From Vondammii sp040505895 (GTDB lineage Bacteria > Pseudomonadota > Gammaproteobacteria > Chromatiales > Chromatiaceae): a stretch of DNA of 64,000 nt. The translations under genes were made by a program, and so were the position numbers. This document shows positions 26,130 to 34,832 of the stretch, piece after piece. Numbering within the stretch: the first letter of the stretch is position 1; each line of letters begins with the position of its first letter. The stretch lies in NCBI GenBank assembly GCA_040505895.1, contig JBEVXU010000020.1, positions 124,001-188,000 on the forward strand. Reading direction: 5' to 3'. The notes below the pieces were generated by a model that worked only from the letters and a program-made list of their open reading frames with translations, made no database searches and had not been told where the DNA came from.

Positions 26130-26346
26130 CTAGGAACCCCTGAAATTGAGCCGTAAATGAACGCATATATGGCGCTTGATTTGCCCTTCGGGGATAAAGA
26201 ACGGGGGGTATTGTGTGCAAATAATCATCAAGAACCCGATTTTGGGGGAATTGTCTCCCAATCAGCACGTTCGGCCACAAATTGTTACAATGCGCGGTCA
26301 AATTTCATATGAGCGCGATTGATAGATCGCGGGAGCAGTTAAGCCG

Positions 26347-26826
26347 ATGAGCAAAGAAGTGATCAAACCGGGAAAGTTTGTCTCCCTCACCTACACCATA
26401 GCCGATGAGGATGACAATATGATGGAGCAGAACGATATTCCAGTCAGCTACGTACACGGTGGCGAGACCGAGTTGATTGGCGATATGGATCGGGCGATTG
26501 CAGGCAAGGGTGTCGGTGCCACCGTTGAAGTGATGGTTGCGGCTGAGAATGGTTTTGGTCCCCATGACCCGGATCTCACTTTTACCGATGATCTGGATAA
26601 TGTTCCCCCACAGTTTCGGCAGATCGGCGCCGAGGTGCAGATGCAGGGTCCTGAGGGGGAGACCAAGAACTTCTATGTCACCAAGATTGAAGATGGCAAG
26701 TTGACGGTCGATGGCAACCACCCCCTCGCCGGCAAGCGCCTCAAGGTGCGGGTCACAGTACTGGAAGTACGTGATGCCACCCCAGAGGATATGCAGCCCG
26801 CATCGGGCAGCTGCAGTATTAACTGA
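26347..26826 (+). CDS. slyD: FKBP-type peptidyl-prolyl cis-trans isomerase, SlyD-like
   Basis: Cytoplasmic proline isomerase/chaperone of 159 residues. FKBP strands are seen at the ends; the flap (IF) chaperone domain corresponds to roughly residues 70-125. YVHGGETELIGDMDRAIAGK is the SlyD-family signature, followed by VEVMVAAENGFGPHDPDL. The C-terminus lacks the long histidine/cysteine-rich metal tail of E. coli SlyD, ending instead in SGSCSIN, so nickel storage is unlikely. GGAGCAGTTAAGCCG precedes the ATG. Confidence 0.9.
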   Translation: MSKEVIKPGKFVSLTYTIADEDDNMMEQNDIPVSYVHGGETELIGDMDRAIAGKGVGATVEVMVAAENGFGPHDPDLTFTDDLDNVPPQFRQIGAEVQMQGPEGETKNFYVTKIEDGKLTVDGNHPLAGKRLKVRVTVLEVRDATPEDMQPASGSCSIN

Positions 26827-26842
26827 TAACGGCAGACGCTAG

Positions 26843-27001
26843 GAGCCTGTCCGAGAATAGGACACCTACTGCGGAAACCCCATTTTGGCCCTTTTCCCCG
26901 CTCATTTTCGTTGAATAAGAGTAACTATTCGTCTCAAATGACCGGAAAAAATGACTCAAAATGGACTCCCCTCGCTACGGTGCCTATTCTCGGACAGGCT
27001 C
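26843..27001. repeat. MITE of a second family, with perfect CTAG duplications, directly upstream of glmU
   Basis: 159 bp with long terminal inverted repeats (GAGCCTGTCCGAGAATAGG and its reverse complement), flanked by CTAG at 26839-26842 and at 27002-27005. The centre also folds (TCATTTTCGTTGAATA against TATTCGTCTCAAATGA). The right end is 45 bp before the glmU start codon, so it must lie in or replace the glmU promoter/leader region. No coding capacity. Confidence 0.9.
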
Positions 27002-27046
27002 CTAGGGCTAGAAAAAAGACGGCAAAATGGATCAGTGGGTAAAGGT

Positions 27047-28417
27047 ATGAAACTAGGTGTTGTTATTCTCGCTGCCGGCCAGGGAACGCGGATGAAGTCC
27101 GCCCTGCCGAAGGTACTCCATCCTCTGGCGGATAAACCGCTGCTCGGGCATGTCGTTACCTTGGCGCACAAGCTGGGATCTGAACAGATTGCAGTGGTCT
27201 ATGGTCATGGCGGCGACCAGGTACGTTCAGCGATAGGCGATAGCAGTCTGGTCTGGGTAGAGCAGACCGAGCAGCTGGGTACCGGTCATGCTGTGGAGCA
27301 GGCGATGCCTGCCATGAGTGAGATGGATCGTGTGTTGGTGCTTTACGGCGATGTGCCGCTTACCTCACCTGAAACCCTCCAAAATCTGATTCAAAAGACG
27401 GCAGAGAGTGATCTGGTGTTGCTTACCGTCACCCTGGAGAATCCCACCGGCTACGGTCGTATCATTCGCAATAAGGCTGGAGCGGTATGCAGTATCGTTG
27501 AGCAGAAGGATGCCACCACTGAAGAGCTGGCCGTCGATGAGGTCAACACCGGTATCCTGGTGGCGGATCGGAAACGGCTGGATAGCTGGTTGTCAAAGCT
27601 TGACAGCGGTAATGCTCAAGGCGAATTCTATCTTACCGATATCGTCGGGATGGCGGTGGCTGATGGGGTCGAGGTGCATTCGCTGCAGACGGCGGACGAG
27701 TATGAGGTGATGGGTGTCAACGACCGTGTCCAGCTCGCAGTGCTGGAGCGACACCACCGGCGCACTCAGGCAGAGAAACTGATGCGCTCAGGAGTCACTC
27801 TGCGTGATCCCTCCCGTTTTGATCTGCGTGGCGAACTCACAACCGGCAGGGATGTGGAGATCGATGTCAATGTGCTGATTGAGGGTAATGTATTCCTCGG
27901 TGATGGTGTACGAATCGGCGCCAATACGGTGATACGCAACAGCCGTATCGCTGCCGGCGTTGTTATCAAGGAGAATTGTGTTATCGAGGATGCCCAGGTG
28001 GGAGAGGAGTCGATCATAGGTCCCTTCTCCCGGTTGCGCCCGGAGACAGAACTGGCCGCTCGGGTTCACGTCGGTAACTTTGTCGAGATCAAGAAATCCA
28101 CCGTCGACGAAGGGAGTAAGATCAACCATCTCAGCTATGTCGGCGACACCACGGTGGGCCGCACGGTCAATATTGGCGCTGGGACGATCACCTGCAACTA
28201 TGACGGCGCCAACAAGTTTAGGACGGTGATCGGCGATAACGCCTTTATCGGCTCGGACAGCCAACTGGTGGCACCGGTTGAGGTGGGGGAGGGTGCGACC
28301 ATCGGTGCCGGCTCCACCATCACCCGTGACACACCGGCTGATACCCTCACTCTGAGTCGGGCTAAACAGTTCAGCCTTAAATCCTGGACACGACCAACGA
28401 AGAAAAGTAAGGAGTAG
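27047..28417 (+). CDS. glmU: Bifunctional N-acetylglucosamine-1-P uridyltransferase / glucosamine-1-P acetyltransferase
   Basis: Makes UDP-GlcNAc for peptidoglycan and LPS. 456 residues from the ATG at 27047, the E. coli length; GTAAAGGT precedes it. N-terminal uridyltransferase signature VILAAGQGTRMKSALPKVLH; GTGHAVEQA near 81-89; the left-handed beta helix of the acetyltransferase from about residue 250, with GNFVEIKKSTVDEGSKINHL and TIGAGTITCNYDG. An open frame reaches back to 26951, but that part is MITE sequence. glmS starts 3 bp downstream, so the pair is an operon. Confidence 0.98.
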   Translation: MKLGVVILAAGQGTRMKSALPKVLHPLADKPLLGHVVTLAHKLGSEQIAVVYGHGGDQVRSAIGDSSLVWVEQTEQLGTGHAVEQAMPAMSEMDRVLVLYGDVPLTSPETLQNLIQKTAESDLVLLTVTLENPTGYGRIIRNKAGAVCSIVEQKDATTEELAVDEVNTGILVADRKRLDSWLSKLDSGNAQGEFYLTDIVGMAVADGVEVHSLQTADEYEVMGVNDRVQLAVLERHHRRTQAEKLMRSGVTLRDPSRFDLRGELTTGRDVEIDVNVLIEGNVFLGDGVRIGANTVIRNSRIAAGVVIKENCVIEDAQVGEESIIGPFSRLRPETELAARVHVGNFVEIKKSTVDEGSKINHLSYVGDTTVGRTVNIGAGTITCNYDGANKFRTVIGDNAFIGSDSQLVAPVEVGEGATIGAGSTITRDTPADTLTLSRAKQFSLKSWTRPTKKSKE

Positions 28418-28420
28418 CTT

Positions 28421-30247
28421 ATGTGCGGTATTGTAGGGGCCATCTCAGACCGTAATGTACTGCCTCTGCTGATGGATGGCCTGCAGCGGCTGGAGTACCG
28501 TGGCTACGACTCTGCCGGGGTTGCTATCAGGGAAGAGAGTGGTGAGATGAAGCGCTTCCGCTCTCTCGGCAAAGTGGGCGTATTGCGTGATCTGGTAGAG
28601 GCCTCCCACGTCACCGGCAAACTCGGCATCGCCCATACCCGCTGGGCCACCCACGGCGCCCCCTCGGAGCAGAATGCCCATCCCCAGATGAGTGGTGTCA
28701 GAGTCGCCGTGGTTCACAACGGTATTATCGAAAATCACAACAGTCTGCGGGATCAACTGAAGGCGCAGGGTTACAGTTTTACCTCGGAGACGGATACCGA
28801 AGTGGTGGCCCATTTGCTTGCCCATAAGCTGGAGGCCGGAAAGGATCTCTTCAGCGCCGTACAGGAAGCGAGCCAGGAGATGAGCGGCGCATATGCCCTG
28901 GCAGTGTCAAGCCCGGAGGATGCAGACCGTATTGTCGTCACCCGCGAAGGGAGCCCCCTGGTGATCGGCCTCGGTGAGGGTGAGAACTTTATCGCTTCTG
29001 ATGTCGCTGCACTGCTGTCGGAGACCCGTGACTTCATCTTTCTGGAAGAGGGTGATATTGCCGAGATCCGGCGCGATGCCATCACCATCTACGACGCCGC
29101 CGGCAAGTTGGCTGAACGCCCGGTGAAGCGCTCCATGGCCTGCTCGACCAATGTCGACAAGGGGCCCTACCGCCACTACATGCTGAAAGAGATCTTTGAA
29201 CAGCCCGGTGTAATCTCTGAGACTCTGGAGGGACGTATCCATAAAGGGCGGCTGTTGGAAGATAGCTTTGGACATGAGATCAAGGCGCTGCTCGACCGTA
29301 CCCGGCAGGTGCAGATTATCGCCTGCGGCACCAGTTACCATGCCGGTCTGGTGGCCAGGTACTGGTTGGAGGAGGCTGGTATCCCTTGTGCTGTTGAGGT
29401 CGCAAGTGAGTTTCGCTACCGCAAGAGCGTGGTACAGGAAAATACCCTGTTCGTTACCATCTCACAGTCCGGCGAGACGGCCGACACCCTTGCCGCCCTG
29501 CGCGGTACCGTTGGAAAGGATTATATCGGCTCTCTCTGCATCTGCAATGTGCCGGAGAGCTCTCTGGTACGTGAGTCGGATGCCTGCCTGATGACCCGTG
29601 CCGGACCGGAAATCGGTGTCGCTTCCACTAAGGCATTCACCACCCAGCTGGTGGTACTGCGACTGCTGACCCTGGCCTTGGCCAAGCATCGGGGGATGAG
29701 TGTGGCGCGGGAGACTGAGCTGGTGAATGAGCTGCACTCCCTGCCTCGCCAGGTAGAGGTGGTGTTACAACTCTCCGATGCCATCCAGAAGATGGCGGAT
29801 GCCTTTGGTGCCAAACAGCACGCGCTGTTTCTTGGTCGTGGTCCCTTCTATCCCGTCGCCATGGAGGGGGCGCTGAAACTGAAGGAGATCTCCTATATCC
29901 ATGCCGAGGCCTACCCTGCAGGTGAGCTGAAACATGGTCCGCTGGCGCTGGTGGATTCCAAGATGCCGGTGATCTGCGCCCTGCCTGATGACCCCCTGCT
30001 GGAGAAGGTGTTATCAAATCTGCAGGAGGTGAGAGCACGTGGTGGTGAGCTCTTCCTCTTTAGTGACCACTCGGTGAACATTCAACTGGATCACTTCCAC
30101 AATCTGACCCTGTCAGATATCCATCCCGGCACCGCCCCTATTGTCTACAGCATCCCGCTGCAGTTATTGGCATACCATGTCGCAGTATTGAAGGGAACGG
30201 ATGTGGATCAGCCAAGAAATCTGGCGAAGTCGGTAACGGTGGAGTAG
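28421..30247 (+). CDS. glmS: Glutamine-fructose-6-phosphate aminotransferase (isomerizing)
   Basis: First step of hexosamine synthesis: glutamine plus fructose-6-P gives glucosamine-6-P. 608 residues. The Ntn glutaminase nucleophile is Cys2 (MCGIVGAISDRN); the glutaminase domain carries RWATHGAPSEQNAHP near 74-88; two SIS domains follow, with TISQSGETADTLAAL near 348-362; the C-terminus is DQPRNLAKSVTVE, the family ending. Directly after glmU. No glmS ribozyme was seen in the 3-bp gap, and none is expected in this group. Confidence 0.98.
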   Translation: MCGIVGAISDRNVLPLLMDGLQRLEYRGYDSAGVAIREESGEMKRFRSLGKVGVLRDLVEASHVTGKLGIAHTRWATHGAPSEQNAHPQMSGVRVAVVHNGIIENHNSLRDQLKAQGYSFTSETDTEVVAHLLAHKLEAGKDLFSAVQEASQEMSGAYALAVSSPEDADRIVVTREGSPLVIGLGEGENFIASDVAALLSETRDFIFLEEGDIAEIRRDAITIYDAAGKLAERPVKRSMACSTNVDKGPYRHYMLKEIFEQPGVISETLEGRIHKGRLLEDSFGHEIKALLDRTRQVQIIACGTSYHAGLVARYWLEEAGIPCAVEVASEFRYRKSVVQENTLFVTISQSGETADTLAALRGTVGKDYIGSLCICNVPESSLVRESDACLMTRAGPEIGVASTKAFTTQLVVLRLLTLALAKHRGMSVARETELVNELHSLPRQVEVVLQLSDAIQKMADAFGAKQHALFLGRGPFYPVAMEGALKLKEISYIHAEAYPAGELKHGPLALVDSKMPVICALPDDPLLEKVLSNLQEVRARGGELFLFSDHSVNIQLDHFHNLTLSDIHPGTAPIVYSIPLQLLAYHVAVLKGTDVDQPRNLAKSVTVE

Positions 30248-30260
30248 GGCATTTTGCCGG

Positions 30261-30983
30261 TTACTCTCTCTCCAGCAGTTCATCGACAGTTCGCTCAGAC
30301 AGGTCCAGTTTCTCATTGAAACCGCAGTAGTTACGCAGTTTTGCCAGCGAGGTGATGTGTATTTGGCGACCGCTCACCTCCACCCCCTGATCCCTGAGAG
30401 CGGCAAAACTACGTGACAGTCTTTCGGGGGTCATTCCCAGCCAGGATGCCATCAGGCGTTTTGAGTAGGGTAGTGTGATACGGTTTCTTCCCCCCCCCTC
30501 GACGGAGAGCTCCAGCAGATAGGCTGCCAGCCGCTGCGCTGTGCTGCGCAGGCGCAGATCCTTTATCTGACGCACCATAGTGCGGAACTGGTTAGAGAGG
30601 GCGGCGAGCAGGTGCAGAGAGAAATCTCCCTCCTGGCGAATCAGGTCGAGTAGCAGTTGAGATGGAATACTGAGGAGGTGGCAGTCGGTCATGGTCTGAG
30701 CCGACATCAGATAGGGTTTGCCCGTCAGTACGGCCGCCATAAGGAATGTGTCTCCCGGATGCAGCATTTCGACCACCGTCTGCTGGTCACCTGTATTATT
30801 CACGGTTAGCTTTACTACCCCTTCAAGCAGGATGTAGAGTGCTGTTGCGTTATCACCCTCTTTGAACAGACATCGCCCCGCCTCGAAATTCTCTTCAACG
30901 AGGTGACGGGATAGCTCCTCAAGCACATCGTGAGGGGTCTCAGAAAAGAGTGGGATGCTTTCAAGCGTGGTGATATCGGTCAT
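30261..30983 (-). CDS. Crp/Fnr family transcriptional regulator
   Basis: Protein of 240 residues: N-terminal cNMP-type beta-roll (about 15-130, with the LHPGDTFLMAAVLTGKPYL block) and a C-terminal winged HTH (about 150-225) whose recognition region is SWLGMTPERLSRSFAALRDQG. The N-terminal cysteine cluster of oxygen-sensing Fnr is absent, and the phosphate cassette of true Crp is not evident, so it resembles Dnr/NnrR-like members that respond to NO or other signals; the ligand is unproven. Convergent with glmS, 13 bp between stops. Confidence 0.88.
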   Translation of the reverse strand: MTDITTLESIPLFSETPHDVLEELSRHLVEENFEAGRCLFKEGDNATALYILLEGVVKLTVNNTGDQQTVVEMLHPGDTFLMAAVLTGKPYLMSAQTMTDCHLLSIPSQLLLDLIRQEGDFSLHLLAALSNQFRTMVRQIKDLRLRSTAQRLAAYLLELSVEGGGRNRITLPYSKRLMASWLGMTPERLSRSFAALRDQGVEVSGRQIHITSLAKLRNYCGFNEKLDLSERTVDELLERE

Positions 30984-31114
30984 GGCGGATCACTGCTATA
31001 AGTGTGTGATCCAAGTATATTGGGAGTGGTTAAGGAAGGCCAAGCATTTAATCGATGAGATAAGGGAGGAGGGGGGTGCGGAGCCGACCACCGGCTCCAC
31101 CTGGAGATTTCCAG

Positions 31115-31272
31115 GGAGACTCTGATCAAGTCACGATTGCTTTACGCTGGCTAAAATTGCCCCAATTCGCTTCAAAGATCGCAGCAATAGAGTGGCTATT
31201 ACCGCTCACTTCGAAACAAATTGGAGCAATTTTATCTCAGCCTAAATCTAACCAGACTTAATCGGAGGCTCC
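31115..31272 (+). repeat. MITE-like foldback element, copy 3
   Basis: 158 bp, ends GGAGACTCTGA and CGGAGGCTCC, flanked by CCAG on the left and CTAG on the right. The right CTAG (31273-31276) contains the stop codon of the OmpA lipoprotein gene. It differs from copies 2 and 4 at only a few positions. It fills most of the 289-bp gap between the divergent-facing ends of the Crp/Fnr and OmpA genes. Confidence 0.88.
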
Positions 31273-31959
31273 CTAGTAGCGCGGTGGTTGATAGGCTCTG
31301 CGCTCGTTCCCCTGGATAATTGGTTTGAGGAAGATCTCAACGCGACGGTTGAGCTGGCGGCCCGCCTCGGTGGCATTGGTGGCCCGCGGCTCACTCTCCC
31401 CTCTGCCCTCAGTGCGAAGACGATCATCGGGTACCCCTCGGGCTGCCAGATAGTTTGCGGTGTTTCCGGCACGCTGCTCTGAAAGCTGTTGGTTATATCG
31501 ATCAGAACCGATACTGTCGGTGTGGCCGATGATATGTATAACAGTACGGTCATACTTGACGATGACCCGTGCCAGCTTATCCAGGGAGGATCGGAAAGAG
31601 GGTTTTATCTGTGCCCTGTTGAAATCAAAGGAGACCTCTGAGTCAAGAGTCAGCTTCAGCGTATCATCACGCATCCGCTCAATCTCCAGCTCGTGGTTGG
31701 CTTGTTCCTGTGCCAGGGAGGACTCAAACTCCTGCTGCTGGTTGTCCATATAGTTACCGACAGCGCCACCGGCGAGGGCGCCGACCACGGCACCTACCCA
31801 TTTTCCTTTATCGTGACTGACCTGATGGCCGATGACGGCACCGGCGACAGCACCTGTGGCCGCGCCGATCTTGGTGCGCCGGTGGGAGTCGTCCTGAGTA
31901 CAGCCTGCAAGGGAAACTGTGCAGATTATTGCAAAAGTAACTAGCTTCTCATATTTCAT
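31273..31959 (-). CDS. OmpA-family lipoprotein with glycine-zipper segment
   Basis: Outer-membrane-associated protein of 228 residues from the ATG at 31959. Lipobox LAGC with Cys20; glycine-zipper region about 30-70 (GAATGAVAGAVIGHQ, GAVVGALAGGAVGNYM); peptidoglycan-binding OmpA domain about 105-215, with IHIIGHTDSIGSDRYNQQLS and the LNRRVEIFL ending. Resembles the YiaD/Pal-like group that anchors the outer membrane to the wall. A longer frame starts at 32022, but the lipoprotein signal fixes 31959. The stop codon sits at the edge of a MITE, so the last residues (AYQPPRY) could have been altered by insertion. Confidence 0.9.
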   Translation of the reverse strand: MKYEKLVTFAIICTVSLAGCTQDDSHRRTKIGAATGAVAGAVIGHQVSHDKGKWVGAVVGALAGGAVGNYMDNQQQEFESSLAQEQANHELEIERMRDDTLKLTLDSEVSFDFNRAQIKPSFRSSLDKLARVIVKYDRTVIHIIGHTDSIGSDRYNQQLSEQRAGNTANYLAARGVPDDRLRTEGRGESEPRATNATEAGRQLNRRVEIFLKPIIQGNERRAYQPPRY

Positions 31960-32126
31960 CGTTTGGGTGCCTGAATTTAAAAGGATTGCCCCAAGAATAT
32001 AGTCTATGAAAATGCACATCATCGATCTTTGTCACAGCTTTGACTGGAAGTGAGTTGAGTTTCGTCAAACGGTATCCGGTCTGAATGGACTATGATCATG
32101 CTCCTCTACACGCAGAGTGAAAATCG

Positions 32127-32984
32127 ATGAAGTACCTATTTCAGCTATTACTGTTTACCCTGCTGTTGCCGCAGTTGGGCATCTCAACGGCATCGACTCA
32201 TGCCCAGTACCGTGTTGTCAGGCAACTCGGTGAACTTAATGGGGTTGCCCTGGGTTGCCGCCATATTGAGCAGACCCGGCGCATGAAGCGGGCAATGGTG
32301 GAGTATCTGCCGAAGATTAAGGCGTTGGGTGATCTCTTTGATCAGGCGTCACATGAGCGCTTTCTCTCCCTCTCACAGGGAGGGGAGCTCTGCCCGCTAA
32401 AGAGTCAGTTCAAACGGCAGGTCGGCAAGGCGATTGAGGGACTGCAAGCGGAGTTCGCCGGGCAGAAGGAGACTGCAGAGGCGGTGGTGATAGACGATGC
32501 CGTTATTGATGGCCGTTATCTGTTGATGAATCACCATGGTCAGGCGGTGACTGATGAGGATTTTCGCGGCAGTTTTCAGTTGATCGCCTTCGGCTATACT
32601 CACTGTCCCGATATCTGCCCGACCTCCCTGGCAGTAATCTCTACCACCATGGATATTCTGGGTGACGCGAGCAAGCGGATCCAGCCCCTGTTTGTCACCG
32701 TAGATCCCAAGCGGGACACGGCGGTGGTGTTGGAGAAGTATGTAGGCTATTTCCATCCCAGGATTATCGGACTGACCGGTTCTCTTGAGTTTGTGGAGCG
32801 TGCCGCCCGCAACTACAAGGTGCGCTACGAGAAGGTGGTCAACGAAGGGGATAGTCCTGATCGCTACTGGATGGACCATACTGCTTCGGTCTACCTGATG
32901 GGGCCGGATGGAAAATTTCTGGCAAAATTCGCCCATGGGATCTCAGCACAAGTGCTGGCGGACAAGATTAAACCCTATCTCTGA
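32127..32984 (+). CDS. SCO1/SenC-family copper protein with an extra N-terminal domain
   Basis: Probable copper chaperone or thiol oxidoreductase for cytochrome oxidase assembly. The thioredoxin-like SCO domain covers about residues 118-285: copper ligands Cys160 and Cys164 in FGYTHCPDICPTS, VTVDPKRDT near 191, and the distal His251 in MDHTASVYLMGPDG. A signal sequence covers about 1-26. Residues 27-115 form an added helical region with two cysteines (ALGCRHIEQ, GELCPLK) that typical SCO proteins of about 200 residues lack; its role is unknown. No oxidase genes are nearby. Confidence 0.9.
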   Translation: MKYLFQLLLFTLLLPQLGISTASTHAQYRVVRQLGELNGVALGCRHIEQTRRMKRAMVEYLPKIKALGDLFDQASHERFLSLSQGGELCPLKSQFKRQVGKAIEGLQAEFAGQKETAEAVVIDDAVIDGRYLLMNHHGQAVTDEDFRGSFQLIAFGYTHCPDICPTSLAVISTTMDILGDASKRIQPLFVTVDPKRDTAVVLEKYVGYFHPRIIGLTGSLEFVERAARNYKVRYEKVVNEGDSPDRYWMDHTASVYLMGPDGKFLAKFAHGISAQVLADKIKPYL

Positions 32985-33063
32985 GGGGCGTAATGAGTGC
33001 CTGTCTAGATGTGCGCCAATTAGTATAATCGGCACCAATGGTGGACGACTCCAAGGGCCTTGA

Positions 33064-34617
33064 ATGCTGATTACCGAGATACTGGCACGCAATGCCAGGA
33101 TGTATGGAGATGAGATCGCTCTGGTGGAGCGCGAACCGGCGGTCGGCGGGCGTCGTGAGATCACCTGGAGAGAGTTCGACTGCGAGGCCAGCCGGTTTGC
33201 CAGCGCCCTGATTGCCCATGGAGTGAAGAAGGGTGATCGGGTGGTGCATCTGATGATGAACTCTCTGGAGTGGTTGCCCACCTACTTCGGTATTCTGCGC
33301 AGTGGCGCATGGGCGGTGCCTCTCAATTTCCGTTTCGAAGCGGAGGTGATACAGGCCTGTAGTGAACTGGCCGGAGCACGGGCCGTTCTTTTCGGCGAAG
33401 AGTTTGTCGAACGTATCACTGCGATCAAGGGGGTGTTGGATAAGTGTGTTCAGCATTACCTGTTTGTCGGGCGGGATGAAGCTTGCCCTCACTATGCGGT
33501 GCGATATGCTGATTTTGTCGCCAAGGCCGAAACAGTCGTGCCTGCTGTATCCCTGCAGATTACCGATGATGCCGCCCTCTACTTTACCTCAGGTACCACC
33601 GGCTTGCCTAAGGGTGTGCGGCTTAGCCACCGCAACCTGGAGCACGCCTGTTATGTCGAAAACCGTCACCACAACCAGACTCACGAAGATACCTTTCTCT
33701 GTATCCCGCCCCTCTACCATACCGGTGCAAAGATGCACTGGTTTGGCCACTTCATTGTCGCTGCCCGTGGGGTTATCCTCAAGGGGGTGAAGCCGGAGTG
33801 GATTCTGCAGGCGGTATCAGAAGAGCGGGCTACGGTAGTCTGGCTGTTGGTTCCCTGGGCCCTCGATATCCTTGCCGCTATTGACAGTGGTGAAATCGAC
33901 ATCAGCCGGTACCGGCTCTCCCACTGGCGCTTGATGCATATCGGTGCACAGCCGGTGCCGCCGACTCTGATCAAGGAGTGGAAGCGGCACTTTCCACACC
34001 ATGAATACGATACCAACTACGGCCTGACTGAGAGTACAGGGCCTGGCTGTGTCCACCTCGGTATTGAAAACAGCCACAAGATTGGAGCTATTGGGGTGCC
34101 TGGATTTGACTGGGAGTGCCGTATTGTTGATTTTGATTGCAAGGATCTGCCGGACGGCGAGGCGGGTGAGCTGTTGGTGAAGGGGCCGGGGGTGATGAAG
34201 GATTATTACAGAAACCCGGAAGCGACCCTTGAGACCCTGCATGACGGCTGGCTCCATACCGGTGATATCGCCAAGCGGGACGCTGATGGGTTCCTCTGGC
34301 TAGTGGATCGCAAGAAAGACCTGATCATCAGCGGTGGCGAGAATATCTCGCCGGTTGAGATTGAGCACTTCTTTATGGCTCATCCCAAGGTGCATGATAT
34401 CGGCGTTATCGGTACACCTGATGTGCGCTTGGGAGAGCAGGTCACCGCGGTTATCCAGGCCAAGGGTGGGCAGGTGCTGAGTGAAGAGGAGGTGTGCCGG
34501 TTTGCAGAAGGGCTACCCCGCTACAAACGCCCCCGGGTGATCCACTTTGATCAGGTGCCACGCAATGCCACCGGCAAAATCGAGAAGCCGAAACTGCGAG
34601 AGAAGTATGCCAAATAG
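33064..34617 (+). CDS. AMP-forming acyl-CoA synthetase
   Basis: Adenylate-forming ligase of 517 residues. The P-loop motif A3 is YFTSGTTGLPKGV (about 177-189), motif A5 NYGLTESTGP near 319, motif A7 LHTGDIAKRDADGF near 398, hinge KKDLIISGGENISP near 419, and the catalytic lysine in NATGKIEKPKL near the C-terminus. The sequence is closest in style to fatty-acyl-CoA ligases, but the chain length cannot be told. AAGGG precedes the ATG. It stands between the SCO gene and uvrD without obvious partners. Confidence 0.9.
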   Translation: MLITEILARNARMYGDEIALVEREPAVGGRREITWREFDCEASRFASALIAHGVKKGDRVVHLMMNSLEWLPTYFGILRSGAWAVPLNFRFEAEVIQACSELAGARAVLFGEEFVERITAIKGVLDKCVQHYLFVGRDEACPHYAVRYADFVAKAETVVPAVSLQITDDAALYFTSGTTGLPKGVRLSHRNLEHACYVENRHHNQTHEDTFLCIPPLYHTGAKMHWFGHFIVAARGVILKGVKPEWILQAVSEERATVVWLLVPWALDILAAIDSGEIDISRYRLSHWRLMHIGAQPVPPTLIKEWKRHFPHHEYDTNYGLTESTGPGCVHLGIENSHKIGAIGVPGFDWECRIVDFDCKDLPDGEAGELLVKGPGVMKDYYRNPEATLETLHDGWLHTGDIAKRDADGFLWLVDRKKDLIISGGENISPVEIEHFFMAHPKVHDIGVIGTPDVRLGEQVTAVIQAKGGQVLSEEEVCRFAEGLPRYKRPRVIHFDQVPRNATGKIEKPKLREKYAK

Positions 34618-34632
34618 ATAAAGCGAATAGTG

Positions 34633-34785
34633 GAACGCAGAGGGCGCAGAGCGACACAGAGAAAGGCTGGTTAAGCAGGGAGTGCTCTACATGGCGTCAT
34701 ACTTTGCGTGGGAGTGAGCAGTGGGTGAGATGGTAGGCAGCAAATACCTTTGTGCCCTCTGCGCTTCTCCGTGTTCTCTGTGATC
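34633..34785. repeat. Imperfect inverted-repeat pair (GCAGAGGGCGCAGAG type)
   Basis: Left arm 34633-34665 contains ACGCAGAGGGCGCAGAG and CACAGAGAAAGG; right arm 34749-34785 contains CTTTGTGCCCTCTGCGCTTC and TCTCTGTGAT. The arms are related as reverse complements with mismatches. This purine-rich sequence is a familiar dispersed repeat in many proteobacterial genomes. It fills the 215-bp gap before uvrD. Confidence 0.7.
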
Positions 34786-34832
34786 CTATCTCCAGGGTCG
34801 AGAAGGTATCCATCCGCTGGTAGAATGGCCTG

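Noticed and set aside
26951..27046. N-terminal extension of GlmU
   Set aside because: The extra 32 codons are MITE sequence. GlmU of 456 residues starts at 27047.
31076..31261. Open reading frame through MITE copy 3
   Set aside because: The same peptide-like frame appears in every MITE copy because of the repeat; there is no start signal or conservation beyond the repeat.
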